Notes: generated by a model from the letters alone, not told the origin. A stretch of DNA of 64,000 nt from Billgrantia antri (GCF_019430905.1 NZ_JAHYCA010000002.1:558001-622000), one strand, 5' to 3'. Shown: positions 44,715 to 56,580, numbered from the stretch's first letter. Numbers and translations: made by a program.

Positions 44715-45770
44715 ATGCCCCCCACCGCCCCCGTATTGGCCGTGACCTGCGGCGAGCCCGCCGGTATCGGTCCCGAGCTGATGCTGCAGCTGGCGCTGGG
44801 CGAGCCGCCGCCCGCCAGGGTGGTGGCAGTGGGCGACCCGACGCTGCTGGCCGAACGGGCCGAACGGCTCGGCCTCGAGGTCGGCCTGCTCGAACTGCAG
44901 CCGGGCGAGCCGGTACCGGCAGTGCGTCCCGGCGTGTTGCCGGTGTGGCCGGTAGCGCTGCGCGAGCCGAGCCGGCCGGGCCGGCTCGACGTAGCCAACG
45001 CCGGCTACGTGCTCGAGACCCTCGATGTGGCGATCGCGGCCTGTCGCCAAGGGCAGGCGGATGCCATGGTCACCGCGCCGCTGCACAAGGGAGTGATCCT
45101 CGATGCCGGCCACGTCGGCTTTCGCGGTCACACCGAATATCTGCGCGACGCTTGCGGTGTCGACGAGGTCGTCATGATGTTGGCGACCGACTCCGCCCTG
45201 CATGCCGCGCAGCCCGGCTGGCAGGGCGGTGCTGCACTGCGCGTGGCCCTGGCGACCACGCATCTGCCTTTGCGGGAGGTGGCCGACGCGATCAGCGCCA
45301 CCAGCCTGGAGCGTATCCTGCGCATCCTGCACGCGGACCTGATCCGCTGGTTCGGGGTGGCGGCGCCGCGCATCGCCGTGTGTGGCCTCAATCCGCACGC
45401 CGGCGAGGGGGGGCACCTGGGGCGCGAGGAGATCGAGGTGATCGCGCCTTGCCTCGAGCGCCTGCGCAAGCAAGGTTTCGTGCTTGACGGACCGCTGCCG
45501 GCCGATACCCTGTTCACGCCTCGCCACTTGGCCGGCGTCGATGCCGTGCTGGCGATGTATCACGACCAGGGGCTACCGGTGCTCAAGTACGCCGGCTTCG
45601 GCCGGGCCGCCAACATCACCCTGGGACTGCCGATCGTGCGCACTTCGGTGGATCATGGCACGGCGCTGGACCTGGCCGGCCGTGGCCTGGCCGATGCAGG
45701 CAGCCTGAGGGTCGCCGCGGCACTGGCCGCCGAGATGGCCTGCCGTGGTTCGGCCGCGGCCACTTCCTGA
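44715..45770 (+). CDS. pdxA: 4-hydroxythreonine-4-phosphate dehydrogenase
   Basis: A 351-residue NAD-dependent enzyme in pyridoxal phosphate synthesis. VTCGEPAGIGPELMLQLAL near residue 10 is the family start; APLHKGVILDAGHVGFRGHTEYL near 120-142, GLNPHAGEGGHLGREEIEVI near 226-245 and MYHDQGLPVLKYAGFGRAAN near 280-299 carry metal and substrate ligands. It begins 5 bp after surA and is followed by rsmA. Confidence 0.97.
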   Translation: MPPTAPVLAVTCGEPAGIGPELMLQLALGEPPPARVVAVGDPTLLAERAERLGLEVGLLELQPGEPVPAVRPGVLPVWPVALREPSRPGRLDVANAGYVLETLDVAIAACRQGQADAMVTAPLHKGVILDAGHVGFRGHTEYLRDACGVDEVVMMLATDSALHAAQPGWQGGAALRVALATTHLPLREVADAISATSLERILRILHADLIRWFGVAAPRIAVCGLNPHAGEGGHLGREEIEVIAPCLERLRKQGFVLDGPLPADTLFTPRHLAGVDAVLAMYHDQGLPVLKYAGFGRAANITLGLPIVRTSVDHGTALDLAGRGLADAGSLRVAAALAAEMACRGSAAATS

Positions 45771-45795
45771 CGAAACGACTGACAAGGATTCTTGC

Positions 45796-46608
45796 ATGGC
45801 ATCGCGCCCGCCGGTTCATCGCGCTCGCAAGCGCTTCGGCCAGAATTTCCTGCGTGACCCCGGCATCATTTCGCGCATCGTGCGCGCTATCGCGCCGCGC
45901 CCCGGCGACCGGCTGGTCGAGATCGGCCCCGGACAGGGCGCCCTGACCGAGCCTCTGCTCGAAGCGACGGGCGGCCACCTCGAAGTGATCGAGCTGGACC
46001 GCGACCTGATTCCGGGGCTGCGCGTGCAGTTCTTCAACTACCCGGGCTTCGTCGTGCACGAGGGGGATGCGCTGAAGTTCGATTTTCGCGAGCTGCGCAG
46101 CGACGGCGAGCCGCTGCGGGTCGTGGGCAATCTGCCCTACAATATCTCGACGCCGCTGATCGGCCATCTGCTGGAAGCCGGCGATGCCATTGCCGACATG
46201 CATTTCATGCTGCAGAAGGAGGTGGTCGATCGCCTGGCCGCCGAGCCGGGCGGCGCCGACTGGGGGCGGCTCTCGGTGATGGCGCAGTACCGCTGTCGCG
46301 TCGATTATCTGTTCACGGTGCCGCCGGAGGCGTTCGTGCCTCGCCCCAAGGTCGATTCGGCCATCGTGCGGCTGACTCCCTTTGCCGAGCCGCCATGGCC
46401 CGCCAGCGACGAAGCGTTGCTGTTCCGGGTCGTGCGTCAGGCCTTCGCCCAGCGGCGCAAGACCCTGCGCAACAACCTCAAGGGCGTGATCGATGGCGAT
46501 GCTCTGGCGGCGCTTGACATCGATCCCGCCCGCCGCCCCCAGACGCTCGGGGTGGAGGAGTTCGTTCGCATCGCCAACCACCTGGCCATCGAGGAGGAGG
46601 CTCCATGA
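45796..46608 (+). CDS. rsmA: 16S rRNA (adenine-1518/1519-N6)-dimethyltransferase
   Basis: A 270-residue KsgA enzyme that dimethylates A1518 and A1519. ARKRFGQNFLRDPGII, the SAM-binding LVEIGPGQGALTE near residue 42 and the catalytic NLPYNISTPL near 115 are clear. AAGGA precedes the ATG at 45796. Overlaps apaG by ATGA. Confidence 0.97.
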   Translation: MASRPPVHRARKRFGQNFLRDPGIISRIVRAIAPRPGDRLVEIGPGQGALTEPLLEATGGHLEVIELDRDLIPGLRVQFFNYPGFVVHEGDALKFDFRELRSDGEPLRVVGNLPYNISTPLIGHLLEAGDAIADMHFMLQKEVVDRLAAEPGGADWGRLSVMAQYRCRVDYLFTVPPEAFVPRPKVDSAIVRLTPFAEPPWPASDEALLFRVVRQAFAQRRKTLRNNLKGVIDGDALAALDIDPARRPQTLGVEEFVRIANHLAIEEEAP

Positions 46609-47003
46609 CCCAGGCACCGGACATGCCTCTGGAGCAGCAAGTGCTGGTCGACGTGGAGCCCGACTTTCGCGACGATGAATCCTCTCGCGACGAGTCGCGC
46701 TACGTGTTCCGCTATACCGTGACGATCCACAACCATTCCAAGCGCAGCGTCCAGCTGCTGGCGCGACACTGGCGCATCACCCAGGGCAGCGGCAAGGTGC
46801 AGGAGGTGCGCGGCAAGGGTGTGGTGGGCCAGCAGCCGCTGATCGGTCCCGGTCAGACCTTCCGCTATACCAGCCGAGCCATCCTCGATGGGCCGGTGGG
46901 GGTGATGGAAGGCGCCTATACCTGTGTCGACACCGCCAGCCAGCGTCCCTTCGAGGTGGCCATCGCCCCCTTCCGTCTGGCCGGCCCCAACCAGGTACAC
47001 TGA
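46605..47003 (+). CDS. apaG: ApaG (Co2+/Mg2+ efflux-associated) protein
   Basis: A 132-residue single beta-sandwich protein. YRFRYTV-type opening (ESRYVFRYTVTIHN), RSVQLLARHWRITQ and VRGKGVVGQQPLIGPGQTFR are diagnostic. Biochemical role remains unclear; conserved between rsmA and apaH. Confidence 0.95.
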   Translation: MTQAPDMPLEQQVLVDVEPDFRDDESSRDESRYVFRYTVTIHNHSKRSVQLLARHWRITQGSGKVQEVRGKGVVGQQPLIGPGQTFRYTSRAILDGPVGVMEGAYTCVDTASQRPFEVAIAPFRLAGPNQVH

Positions 47004-47064
47004 CGGCAGCGAGGAAGCCTTCGGGCTGGTTGGGAATTCAAACCGTACCGCAAGGGACAGTGCC

Positions 47065-47892
47065 ATGACCGTCTATGCCATCGGGGACCTGCAGGGCTGT
47101 CACGCCGAGTTCGTCGAACTGCTGGAGCGGATCGAGTTCGACCCCGCCCGCGACCGGTTGTGGTTGGCGGGCGATCTGGTCAATCGCGGCCCCGAGTCGC
47201 TCGCCTGCCTGCGGGAGGTACGCGCGCTGGGCGATGCCGCGCTCAGCGTGCTTGGCAATCACGACCTGCATCTGCTGGCGGTAGCGCGTGGCGGCGCCCG
47301 GCTCAATCGCAAGGATACGCTGGATACCATACTCGCTGCCCCCGACCGTGAGGCGCTGCTCGACTGGCTTCAGGCGCGCCCGTTACTGGTGCGCGAGTCT
47401 TTTGCGGGGCAGGGAGAGACGCTGATGACCCATGCGGGGCTTTTGCCCGAGTGGTCGGCCGAGCAGGCGGCAAGCCTGGCCGCGGAGGTCGAGGAGCGGC
47501 TCGCCAGCGAGCGCAGCGGAGCGTTTCTCGAACGGATGTACGGCAACGAACCCCCCTGTTGGGAGGCGTCGCTCGACGGCATCGATCGACTGCGCGTCAT
47601 CGTCAACGTACTGACGCGGATGCGTTTCATCGATGCCGACGGCTGTCTGGATTTCAGCGCCAAGGAGGGCCTCGGCAGCGCACCCGATGGCTTCGCTCCC
47701 TGGTTTTGCTACCCTCGCCGCGATGACGTGCGGCTGCTGTTCGGCCACTGGGCGGCGCTGGAGGGGCGTGCCGAGGGTGCCATGGTGCGCGCCGAGGCGC
47801 TGGATACCGGCTGCGTCTGGGGCGGCAGTCTCACTGCGCTGAACCTCGCTACCGGTGAGCGAATTGGCGTGCCTAGCCGCCAACGCCACTGA
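47065..47892 (+). CDS. apaH: Diadenosine tetraphosphatase (symmetrical)
   Basis: A 275-residue metallophosphatase that splits Ap4A to two ADP and can decap Np4-RNA. Metal-binding motifs run GDLQGCHAEF near residue 6, LAGDLVNRGPES near 33 and LGNHDLHLLA near 64, with a later His motif LMTHAGL near 118. The start is the ATG before TVYAIGDLQ at 47065. Confidence 0.96.
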   Translation: MTVYAIGDLQGCHAEFVELLERIEFDPARDRLWLAGDLVNRGPESLACLREVRALGDAALSVLGNHDLHLLAVARGGARLNRKDTLDTILAAPDREALLDWLQARPLLVRESFAGQGETLMTHAGLLPEWSAEQAASLAAEVEERLASERSGAFLERMYGNEPPCWEASLDGIDRLRVIVNVLTRMRFIDADGCLDFSAKEGLGSAPDGFAPWFCYPRRDDVRLLFGHWAALEGRAEGAMVRAEALDTGCVWGGSLTALNLATGERIGVPSRQRH

Positions 47893-47919
47893 TCACGATC
47901 CGTCATTCGGGAGGCCAAG

Positions 47920-48258
47920 ATGGCGACCCCCATGTTTCAACACCTGTCGATCGAGACTCTTACCGCCTGGATCGACGCCAAGACCGAGCTCACGTTGGTC
48001 GATATTCGCGATCCGATGAGCTTCGCCGGCGGCCACATTCCGGGCAGCTTGCACCTCGACAATGACGGTGTCCCGGCACTGCTCGAGTCGACGCCGAGGC
48101 AGCCGCCGCTGGTGGTGGTCTGCTACCACGGTCACTCTAGCCAGCAGGCGGCGGCCTGGCTGGCAGGCCAGGGCTTCGCCGACGTCTACAGCCTCGATGG
48201 CGGCTTCACCGAGTGGGAGCACCGCCTTCCTGAACGGGTGGAGCGCGGGCATTCATGA
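47920..48258 (+). CDS. glpE: Thiosulfate sulfurtransferase (single-domain rhodanese)
   Basis: A 112-residue rhodanese. [20 protein letters not shown] near residue 26 and the active-site loop [14 protein letters not shown] with catalytic Cys near residue 68 are typical of GlpE. It overlaps cca by ATGA. Confidence 0.94.
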   Translation: MATPMFQHLSIETLTAWIDAKTELTLVDIRDPMSFAGGHIPGSLHLDNDGVPALLESTPRQPPLVVVCYHGHSSQQAAAWLAGQGFADVYSLDGGFTEWEHRLPERVERGHS

Positions 48259-49394
48259 AGGCGACACGCGGACGCTGCCTCGAAGGGCTTGAGGTCTACC
48301 GCGTGGGAGGTGCCGTGCGCGATGCCCGGCTTGGCTGGCCTACCGTCGATACCGACTGGGTGGTGGTCGGGGCGACGCCCGAGGAGATGCAGCGTCGAGG
48401 CTTCCGCCCGGTGGGGCGTGATTTCCCCGTCTTCCTGCACCCCGACACCCATGAGGAGTACGCACTGGCGCGGACCGAGCGTAAGTCGGGCCACGGCTAC
48501 ACGGGCTTCGAGGTGCATGCCAGTCCCGACGTGACGCTGGAGGAGGACCTGGCTCGGCGTGACTTGACCATCAATGCCATGGCCGAAACGCCGGAAGGTG
48601 AGCTGGTCGATCCCTACGGCGGCCTGAAGGATCTTCACGCCAGGCAGCTGCGCCATGTCTCTCCGGCCTTCATCGAGGACCCGCTGCGCGTGCTGCGCAC
48701 CGCTCGCTTCCTGGCGCGCTATGCCCGGCTCGGCTTCACCATCGCCGAGGAGACGCGGGCGCTGATGGTGGAGCTCGCGGCGAGCGGCGAGCTCGACCAC
48801 CTGGTGGCCGAGCGGGTCTGGACCGAGACCGAGAAGGCGCTGGGTGAAGCGGACCCGGCGGTTTACTTTCGTACCCTGCATGAATGCAATGCGCTGGCGG
48901 TTCTGATGCCGGAACTGGTCGAGGAGGCCGCTGCGCTTTCCGAGGCGCTGACGAGGCTTGCGAGACTGCCCGACGACCTGCCCGAGGAGGAGTGCCCCCG
49001 CTGGCGCTGGGCACGGCTGGTGGAGCATCTCGACGATGCCCGGCAGGCGACGTTGGCCGAGCGTCTCCGCTTGCCGCGTCGCTATCGTGACCTGGGGCGT
49101 CAGGCCGCACTCACCCGACAGTTGCGACACCGGAGCGAACCCGAGGCGGACGACGTCAAGGCCTGGCTGGACGGCATCGACGCCTGGCGGCGGGAGGAGC
49201 GGGTGCCCCCCTTGCTTGCGCTGCTGGCGGTGGATGCCCCGGCTCTGGCCGAGCGGCTCGAGCGAGCCTGGCAGGCGGTCTCGCAGGTCGAGCCGCGGGA
49301 GCTGGTGGCGGAAGGGTTTCGCGGTGGCGAGCTGGGGCGGGAGCTGGCCCGCCGGCGCCGGGCCATCCTCCTGCAGGATTTCTCGGGCGCGTGA
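48255..49394 (+). CDS. cca: CCA-adding tRNA nucleotidyltransferase with degenerate HD region
   Basis: A 379-residue class II nucleotidyltransferase that builds or repairs the CCA end of t[16 protein letters not shown], the metal-binding DTDWVVVG (Asp pair near residue 33), [10 protein letters not shown] near 103 and [15 protein letters not shown] near 142 are intact. In E. coli the next region is an HD phosphohydrolase domain; here the CHDLGK and HGH motifs are missing and the region is Asp/Glu/Arg-rich (about 210-290). The C-terminal part ([19 protein letters not shown]) is conserved. About 33 residues shorter than E. coli Cca. Confidence 0.92.
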   Translation: MKATRGRCLEGLEVYRVGGAVRDARLGWPTVDTDWVVVGATPEEMQRRGFRPVGRDFPVFLHPDTHEEYALARTERKSGHGYTGFEVHASPDVTLEEDLARRDLTINAMAETPEGELVDPYGGLKDLHARQLRHVSPAFIEDPLRVLRTARFLARYARLGFTIAEETRALMVELAASGELDHLVAERVWTETEKALGEADPAVYFRTLHECNALAVLMPELVEEAAALSEALTRLARLPDDLPEEECPRWRWARLVEHLDDARQATLAERLRLPRRYRDLGRQAALTRQLRHRSEPEADDVKAWLDGIDAWRREERVPPLLALLAVDAPALAERLERAWQAVSQVEPRELVAEGFRGGELGRELARRRRAILLQDFSGA

Positions 49395-49418
49395 TCCTAC
49401 CATGCAGGTTGCCACCGC

Positions 49419-49928
49419 CTAACGCGAGAACGTGCGCGGCCAGTCAAACGTGATCGGCCAGAGTCGCTGTTGGTCGTCGTCGAAGGCCGACCACAGTTCG
49501 GCGTAGGTTCGCCCGTCCACGGGGTGCGGTGTGTCCGGCAGCAGTTCGGACAGCGGCAGCAGCACGAAGGCATGATGCAAAATCTCGCCGCGTGGCAGCC
49601 GGACGCCATCGTGCTCGCCGACGAGATCGCCCACCGTGAGCAGGTCGATGTCCAGCGTGCGCGGGCTGAACTTGGGGGTCCCTTCGCGGCGGCCGTGTTC
49701 CCGCTCGATGCGCTTGCACCAGGCCTGCAGCTCCCCGACCGACCAGTCGCTGTCGAACACCGCAACCAAGTTGTAGAAGTTGTGACCATCCTCGAAGCCC
49801 ACCGGCTCGCTCTCGTAGACGCGAGAGACGGCGAGACCGCGGAAGGTGGCGTCAAGCACGTCCAGGCAGCGCCGTACGTGATGGTCGCGATCGATGTTGC
49901 TGCCTATGCTGACGCTGACGCGGGTCAT
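49419..49928 (-). CDS. folK: 6-hydroxymethyl-7,8-dihydropterin pyrophosphokinase
   Basis: A 169-residue folate-pathway enzyme transferring pyrophosphate from ATP to the pterin. VSIGSNIDRDHHVRRCLDVL at the start, GFEDGHNFYNLVAVF near 46, and REHGRREGTPKFSPRTLDIDLLTVG near 73-97 hold the pterin and ATP sites. Starts inside the end of folB (ATGA). Confidence 0.96.
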   Translation of the reverse strand: MTRVSVSIGSNIDRDHHVRRCLDVLDATFRGLAVSRVYESEPVGFEDGHNFYNLVAVFDSDWSVGELQAWCKRIEREHGRREGTPKFSPRTLDIDLLTVGDLVGEHDGVRLPRGEILHHAFVLLPLSELLPDTPHPVDGRTYAELWSAFDDDQQRLWPITFDWPRTFSR

Positions 49929-50287
49929 CCGGCGCGCTCCCGACCACGTTCGATGCGTACCCCTACGGCCGCGGCGGCGGGCACGGCACCGGGCTTGCGC
50001 AGCGTCAACCGCAGCCAGGGCACGCCAAACTCCTCCATCAGCAGTTGGGCGAGGCGCTCGGCGAACGTCTCGACCAGGGCGACATCGTGCTCGGCGGCGA
50101 AGCCGGCGATGCGTTGGCTGATGGCAGCGTAATCGAGGGTCTTTGTCAGGTCATCGTCGGCCGCCGCCGGGCGAATGTCGGTGGCCAGTTCCAGGTCGAG
50201 CGTCAGCCGCTGGCGAATGGTGCGCTCCCAGTCATAAACGCCAATCACCGTCTCGATCTCGAGAGATTCGATCAGTATGCGGTCCAT
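49925..50287 (-). CDS. folB: Dihydroneopterin aldolase/epimerase
   Basis: A 120-residue enzyme of folate synthesis. IESLEIETVIGVYDWERTIRQRL contains the catalytic Glu; DYAAISQRIAGFAAEHDVALVETFAERL near 71-98 completes the fold. The C-terminal tail is Arg/Gly-rich. Cotranscribed with folK; divergent from plsY. Confidence 0.95.
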   Translation of the reverse strand: MDRILIESLEIETVIGVYDWERTIRQRLTLDLELATDIRPAAADDDLTKTLDYAAISQRIAGFAAEHDVALVETFAERLAQLLMEEFGVPWLRLTLRKPGAVPAAAAVGVRIERGRERAG

Positions 50288-50415
50288 GCGCGGCTCCCAT
50301 CGAAAAAAGGAGGCCCGATTGTACTGAGCGACGTGGAGGAATGACAGTTTGCTGTCCCCGCGGCGTCGCGGCTGGCATCATGCAGCGATAGGCGTGGGTA
50401 AGGAGGCGGGACCGG

Positions 50416-51006
50416 GTGACGGTCGAAGGGTTACTGCTGCTGTTGACGCTGGTGCTGCTGGGCTACGCCAGCGGCTCCTGCTTGGGAGCGCTATGGGTCT
50501 GTCGCCTGGCGGGTGTGGGCGATCCTCGCCGAGAAGGCTCGGGCAACCCGGGGTTCTCCAACGTGCTGCGTCTGCATGGTCGCCGACTGGCGGCGGCGAC
50601 GCTGCTGCTTGACGCGCTGAAAGGCATGCCCGTGCTATGGCTGGCCCTGGGGTTGGACCTGGCGCCATGGGAGCAGGGCGTAGCAGGGCTGGCCGTGCTG
50701 CTGGGACACAGTTATCCGCCATGGCATCGTTTTCGCGGCGGCAAGGCGGTGGCCAGCGCCTTCGGCGTGATGCTGGTGCTGACGCCTTGGGTGGCATTGT
50801 GCTGTGCGGCGCTGTGGACGCTGCTGGCCTGGCGCGTGCGCACCGCCGCGGTAGCGTCACTGGCCAGCGCCGGCATCGCCCCGCTGGCCAGCCTGTGGTT
50901 GGCTCCCGACTACGTGTGGGTCGTGATGGCCTTCACCGCCCTGGTGTTGGTGCGGCACCTGCTCAATATTCACCGGCTGCGGCACGGCGAGGAGCCGGGC
51001 ATCTAG
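50416..51006 (+). CDS. plsY: Acyl-phosphate:glycerol-3-phosphate acyltransferase
   Basis: A 196-residue inner-membrane enzyme making lysophosphatidate. Loops with [20 protein letters not shown] near residue 37 and [20 protein letters not shown] near 96 are the catalytic loops of PlsY. Starts with GTG behind AGGAGG (50401-50406). Its stop overlaps the tsaD stop on the other strand (CTAG). Confidence 0.95.
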   Translation: MTVEGLLLLLTLVLLGYASGSCLGALWVCRLAGVGDPRREGSGNPGFSNVLRLHGRRLAAATLLLDALKGMPVLWLALGLDLAPWEQGVAGLAVLLGHSYPPWHRFRGGKAVASAFGVMLVLTPWVALCCAALWTLLAWRVRTAAVASLASAGIAPLASLWLAPDYVWVVMAFTALVLVRHLLNIHRLRHGEEPGI

Positions 51007-52040
51007 TCGCCGACAGGGGCCTTTAGGGTTTCCATGGGCCAGCGCGGCACGGCCTTCATCAGGCCGATCTCGTCACGCTCGCCGGCCAACAGGCGTCGGG
51101 CGCCGGCAAGCGCGATCATGGCGCCGTTATCGGTGCAGAAGCGACCGCGAGGATAGTAGACCTGTGCGCTGCGCTTCTCGGCCTCATGGCCCAGTCGCTC
51201 GCGCAGGCGCGCGTTGGCGCTCACGCCGCCGGCCATGACCAGGCGCTTGAGTCCGGTGTCGTCGAGCGCCCGGCGGCACTTGATCACCAGGGTGTCGACC
51301 ACGGCCTCCTCGAAGGCCAGGGCGACGTCGGCGCGGGCCTGATCGTCGAGTTCGCCGGCTGCGTCGAGCTGGCGCAGGGTGGTCAGGGTATGAGTCTTGA
51401 GCCCGGAGAAGCTGAAGTCGAGTCCCGGGCGGTCGGTCATCGGCCGGGGGAAGCGAAAGCGCCCGGGATTGCCGGTTTCGGCCAGGCGGGCGACCTGCGG
51501 CCCGCCGGGATAGGCCAGGCCGAGCATCTTGGCGGCCTTGTCGAAGGCTTCTCCGGCGGCGTCGTCGACTGACTCGCCGAGCAGGCGGTACTGTCCTTGC
51601 CCCTGAACTTCCACCAGTTGGGTATGTCCGCCCGACACCAGCAGCGCCACGAAAGGAAAGGCGGGCGGCGCCGCCTCGAGCATGGGCGCCATGAGGTGGC
51701 CTTCCATGTGATGGACCCCAAGCACCGGAATATCGAGAGCGCGTGCCATGCCATGGGCGGTGCTGGCGCCGACCATCAGGGCGCCGACCAGACCGGGACC
51801 GGCGGTATAGGCGATGGCATCCAGCTCGCCGCGGGTCATGTCGGCCTCGTCGAGTACCTGCTGAATCAGCGGCAGCAGGCGGCGGGTATGGTCGCGGGAG
51901 GCGAGTTCCGGCACTACCCCGCCGTACTCGGCATGCATGGCGATCTGGCTGAAGAGCGCGTCGGCCAGCAGGCCGCGGTCAGTGTCGTAGATCGCGACGC
52001 CGGTCTCGTCGCAGGAGGTCTCGATGCCAAGGACTCGCAT
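51003..52040 (-). CDS. tsaD: tRNA N6-threonylcarbamoyladenosine synthase catalytic subunit
   Basis: A 345-residue ASKHA-fold enzyme that transfers threonylcarbamoyl to A37 of ANN-decoding tRNAs. [19 protein letters not shown] opens it; metal ligands [10 protein letters not shown] near residue 111-120 and the [13 protein letters not shown] [15 protein letters not shown] near 133 are present. Convergent with plsY and divergent from rpsU. Confidence 0.97.
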   Translation of the reverse strand: MRVLGIETSCDETGVAIYDTDRGLLADALFSQIAMHAEYGGVVPELASRDHTRRLLPLIQQVLDEADMTRGELDAIAYTAGPGLVGALMVGASTAHGMARALDIPVLGVHHMEGHLMAPMLEAAPPAFPFVALLVSGGHTQLVEVQGQGQYRLLGESVDDAAGEAFDKAAKMLGLAYPGGPQVARLAETGNPGRFRFPRPMTDRPGLDFSFSGLKTHTLTTLRQLDAAGELDDQARADVALAFEEAVVDTLVIKCRRALDDTGLKRLVMAGGVSANARLRERLGHEAEKRSAQVYYPRGRFCTDNGAMIALAGARRLLAGERDEIGLMKAVPRWPMETLKAPVGD

Positions 52041-52117
52041 GGTTCAGGCTCGTGCAGCGTGAAAGCCGGCATTTTATCAAATCGGGACGCCTCAATCCCT
52101 TTTTCCGCAGCAGGAAT

Positions 52118-52146
52118 TTGCAATGCTTGGTATCGCCGACTAAACT
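52118..52146 (+). promoter_or_regulatory. Promoter of the rpsU-dnaG-rpoD operon
   Basis: TTGCAA (52118-52123) and TAAACT (52141-52146) are separated by 17 bp. A second TACAAT at 52158-52163 may be an alternative -10. Confidence 0.6.
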
Positions 52147-52231
52147 ACCGTGCGCTGTACAATTGGGTCGCGTGCCCGGCCAGGGTATGCGTTATGACCG
52201 AACTCAAGATTCTAAGGTAGGTGAGTGCTTA

Positions 52232-52447
52232 ATGCCTTCTGTCAAAGTACGTGATAACGAGCCGTTTGACGTCGCGCTGCGTCGCTTCAAGCGTTCCTGT
52301 GAAAAAGCCGGCATTCTGTCCGAGGTGCGTCGTCGTGAGCACTACGAGAAGCCGACTGCAGAGCGCAAGCGCAAGGCGGCAGCTGCGGTGAAGCGTCACG
52401 CCAAGAAGCTCCAGCGTGAGCGCAAGCGTTTCGAACGGCTCTATTGA
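52232..52447 (+). CDS. rpsU: 30S ribosomal protein S21
   Basis: A 71-residue very basic protein, [20 protein letters not shown] onward, identical in length to E. coli S21. It helps the 30S subunit engage mRNA. First gene of the macromolecular-synthesis operon. Confidence 0.98.
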   Translation: MPSVKVRDNEPFDVALRRFKRSCEKAGILSEVRRREHYEKPTAERKRKAAAAVKRHAKKLQRERKRFERLY

Positions 52448-52501
52448 TCCGTACTAAGGAAGTACCGACGCCTCGGGCATCGGTCCTTCTGGAAGGATGA
52501 C

Positions 52502-52534
52502 CAAGCGGCTGCCGTCAGGTGGCCGCTTGTCTTT
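52502..52534 (+). terminator. Attenuating terminator between rpsU and dnaG
   Basis: A 12-bp stem (52502-52513 with 52518-52529, containing two G-T pairs) with loop GTCA is followed by TCTTT. A terminator at this position in E. coli reduces dnaG expression relative to rpsU; the imperfect T-run fits partial read-through. Confidence 0.65.
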
Positions 52535-52589
52535 CGCGACCCGTTCCTCTCTTGTTTCATCCATCCCGCCGGGAGGTGGCGAGACCTGC

Positions 52590-54413
52590 ATGGCCGGCCA
52601 GATCCCTCAGCGTTTCATCGATGACCTGCTGGCGCGCGTCGACGTGGTCGAGGTAGTCGGTGAGCGGGTGCAGCTGAAGAAGGCGGGGCGCAACTATTCG
52701 GGCCTGTGTCCCTTCCATCAGGAAAAGACGCCCTCCTTCACCGTCAGTGCCGACAAGCAGTTTTACCACTGTTTTGGCTGCGGCGCCCATGGCAATGCCC
52801 TGCGCTTCCTGATGGAGTACGACAAGCTGCGCTTTCCCGAGGCGGTGGAGCAGTTGGCTTCACGGCTTGGTCTCGAGGTGCCGCGCGAAGGCGCCGACGA
52901 TCCGCGTGCTCAGGCGCGGGAACGCAAGCGCCAGGAGGGGGTCAACCTGCTCGAACTCGCGTCCAGTTTCTATCGCGAACGGCTGAGGATGCCCGAAGGG
53001 CAGTCGGCACGGGAATATCTGGCCCGGCGCGGTCTCTCCGAGGAGGTGCAGCGCGACTTCGGCATCGGGTATGCCCCGAATGACTGGGAGGCGCTGAAGC
53101 GCCACCTGAGCGCTAGGGAGATTGTAGAAGCGGTGCAGGTCGAATACGGCCTGCTGGTGCAGCGTGAGGACAGCGGACGCACCTATGACCGTTTCCGCGA
53201 CCGGGTGATGTTCCCGATCCGCGACGTGCGTGGACGCACCATCGCCTTTGGCGGTCGGGTGCTCGGGGACGCCAAGCCCAAGTATCTGAACTCGCCCGAG
53301 ACGCCGGTCTTCCACAAGGGGCGCGAACTCTACGGGCTGTTCGAGGCCAGGCAGGCCAATCCACGGCTGGAGCGGGTGATCATCGTCGAGGGCTACATGG
53401 ATGTGGTGGCACTGGCGCAGTACGGTATTCGCTATGCCGTTGCCACCCTTGGCACCTCCACCAGTGAGGAGCACCTGTCGCGGCTGTTCCGCATGGTCAA
53501 CGAAGTGGTGTTCTGCTTCGACGGCGACAAGGCGGGGCGCCAGGCGGCCAGCCGCGCGCTGGAGACGGTGTTACCGCAGATGATCGACGGTCGCGAGGCG
53601 CGCTTCCTGTTCCTGCCTGAAGGGGAGGATCCGGATACGCTGGTGCGTCGAGAAGGGCGTGAGGCCTTCGAGGATCGCATCACCTGCGCCAGTCCGCTGT
53701 CGGAGTTCCTGTTCGACCAGGCGGCGCGGGGGCGAGACCTGGCGCGAGTCGAGGAGCGTGAGCGTTTCGCCAGCCAGGTGCTCAAGGCGGCCAGTCGCTT
53801 GCCGCGAGGCATGCTTCAGACGGTGCTTCTGGGGGAACTCGCACGCCGTACTGGGGTCGACCAATCGCGCTTCGAGGCGCTCCTGGCGCGGGACGAAGGC
53901 GTGGCGCCGTCATTGGCGGAGCCGAATGTTGCGCCTGCCGCATCCTCTACCGGGCAGGAGGTGGTGGGTCATGTACCGCCGGCCAAGGGGGCTTCGCTGG
54001 GGCTGGTGGCGCGCGTGCTGCAACTCCTGGTGCATGAGCCGGCGTTGGTCGAGCGCTTGCCCGGCGAGGACGACTGGTGTCCCGAGGGAGATGGCGACGC
54101 GGCGCTGTGTCGCGAACTGGTTCGGCTATTGCGTGCTGGGCGCTACCGTAGTCCACAGGTGGTGCTGGCGCATTTTCAGGGCAGCGCTCAGGGCGAGCGC
54201 CTGGCGTTGCTGGCACGGCGAGAAATGCTCATTCCTCGCGATGCCCGGGCCCAGGAGCTTGATGGCCTGATCGAGCATTTTCGTCGCCACCAGAGGCGGC
54301 CGTCATGTCAGGAGCAGATCGATGCGCTTCTGGCGAAGCAGCGCTCGGGGGAACGGCTTTCGCCCGAGGAGCGACAGCGACTCATGACGTTGCTGGCCGA
54401 GCTGGGAAGTTGA
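52590..54413 (+). CDS. dnaG: DNA primase
   Basis: A 607-residue primase making RNA primers at the fork. Zinc-binding domain with CPFHQEKTPSFTVSADKQ and CFGCGAHG near 40-65; TOPRIM domain with IIVEGYMDVVALAQYGI near 265, CFDGDKAGRQAA near 308; C-terminal helicase-binding domain of about 150 residues, which contacts DnaB. The ATG at 52590 gives the standard MAGQIPQRFIDDLLARVD start; GGGAGG is 13 bases upstream, slightly far, in keeping with weak translation. Confidence 0.97.
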   Translation: MAGQIPQRFIDDLLARVDVVEVVGERVQLKKAGRNYSGLCPFHQEKTPSFTVSADKQFYHCFGCGAHGNALRFLMEYDKLRFPEAVEQLASRLGLEVPREGADDPRAQARERKRQEGVNLLELASSFYRERLRMPEGQSAREYLARRGLSEEVQRDFGIGYAPNDWEALKRHLSAREIVEAVQVEYGLLVQREDSGRTYDRFRDRVMFPIRDVRGRTIAFGGRVLGDAKPKYLNSPETPVFHKGRELYGLFEARQANPRLERVIIVEGYMDVVALAQYGIRYAVATLGTSTSEEHLSRLFRMVNEVVFCFDGDKAGRQAASRALETVLPQMIDGREARFLFLPEGEDPDTLVRREGREAFEDRITCASPLSEFLFDQAARGRDLARVEERERFASQVLKAASRLPRGMLQTVLLGELARRTGVDQSRFEALLARDEGVAPSLAEPNVAPAASSTGQEVVGHVPPAKGASLGLVARVLQLLVHEPALVERLPGEDDWCPEGDGDAALCRELVRLLRAGRYRSPQVVLAHFQGSAQGERLALLARREMLIPRDARAQELDGLIEHFRRHQRRPSCQEQIDALLAKQRSGERLSPEERQRLMTLLAELGS

Positions 54414-54557
54414 GATACAAGCGTCAGGACGACGAAGGATGTTGGTGACAGGGTTGAATTCTCTTCTATCACCACCACATAGGGAGCATGGACTGGGCTC
54501 CGCGACAGCATAACCGTTTAAACTAACACACCTGAGTGATCGAGCAAATGGGCCGCA

Positions 54558-54588
54558 CTGGCGGGCTCGCGGTGTTTCCCGCTATACT
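54558..54588 (+). promoter_or_regulatory. Candidate internal promoter of rpoD
   Basis: In the 247-bp dnaG-rpoD gap, TATACT (54583-54588) is preceded at 19 bp by CTGGCG. Internal rpoD promoters, including heat-shock ones, are known in E. coli; this one is only moderately good. Confidence 0.4.
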
Positions 54589-54660
54589 ATTGGGCTTCAT
54601 GAGTTTTCTCCACCCCAGCGCTTCAGGTGCTTCATTCTTCTTCGTCGAGATAGGGTTTCT

Positions 54661-56517
<1,857 letters not shown>

Positions 56518-56540
56518 CCAGTCCAGCATACCGGGCATGA

Positions 56541-56580
56541 CAGGACGCCCACCGCCATGGCGGTGGGCGTCCTGCTTTTG
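56541..56580 (+). terminator. Terminator after rpoD
   Basis: A perfect 34-bp palindrome (56541-56574) centred on CCATGG gives a 15-bp or longer stem, followed by CTTTT. It ends the operon. Confidence 0.9.

Noticed and set aside
51003..51006. Overlapping convergent stops of plsY and tsaD (CTAG)
   Set aside because: A 4-bp overlap of convergent stop codons is a common result of compact gene packing.
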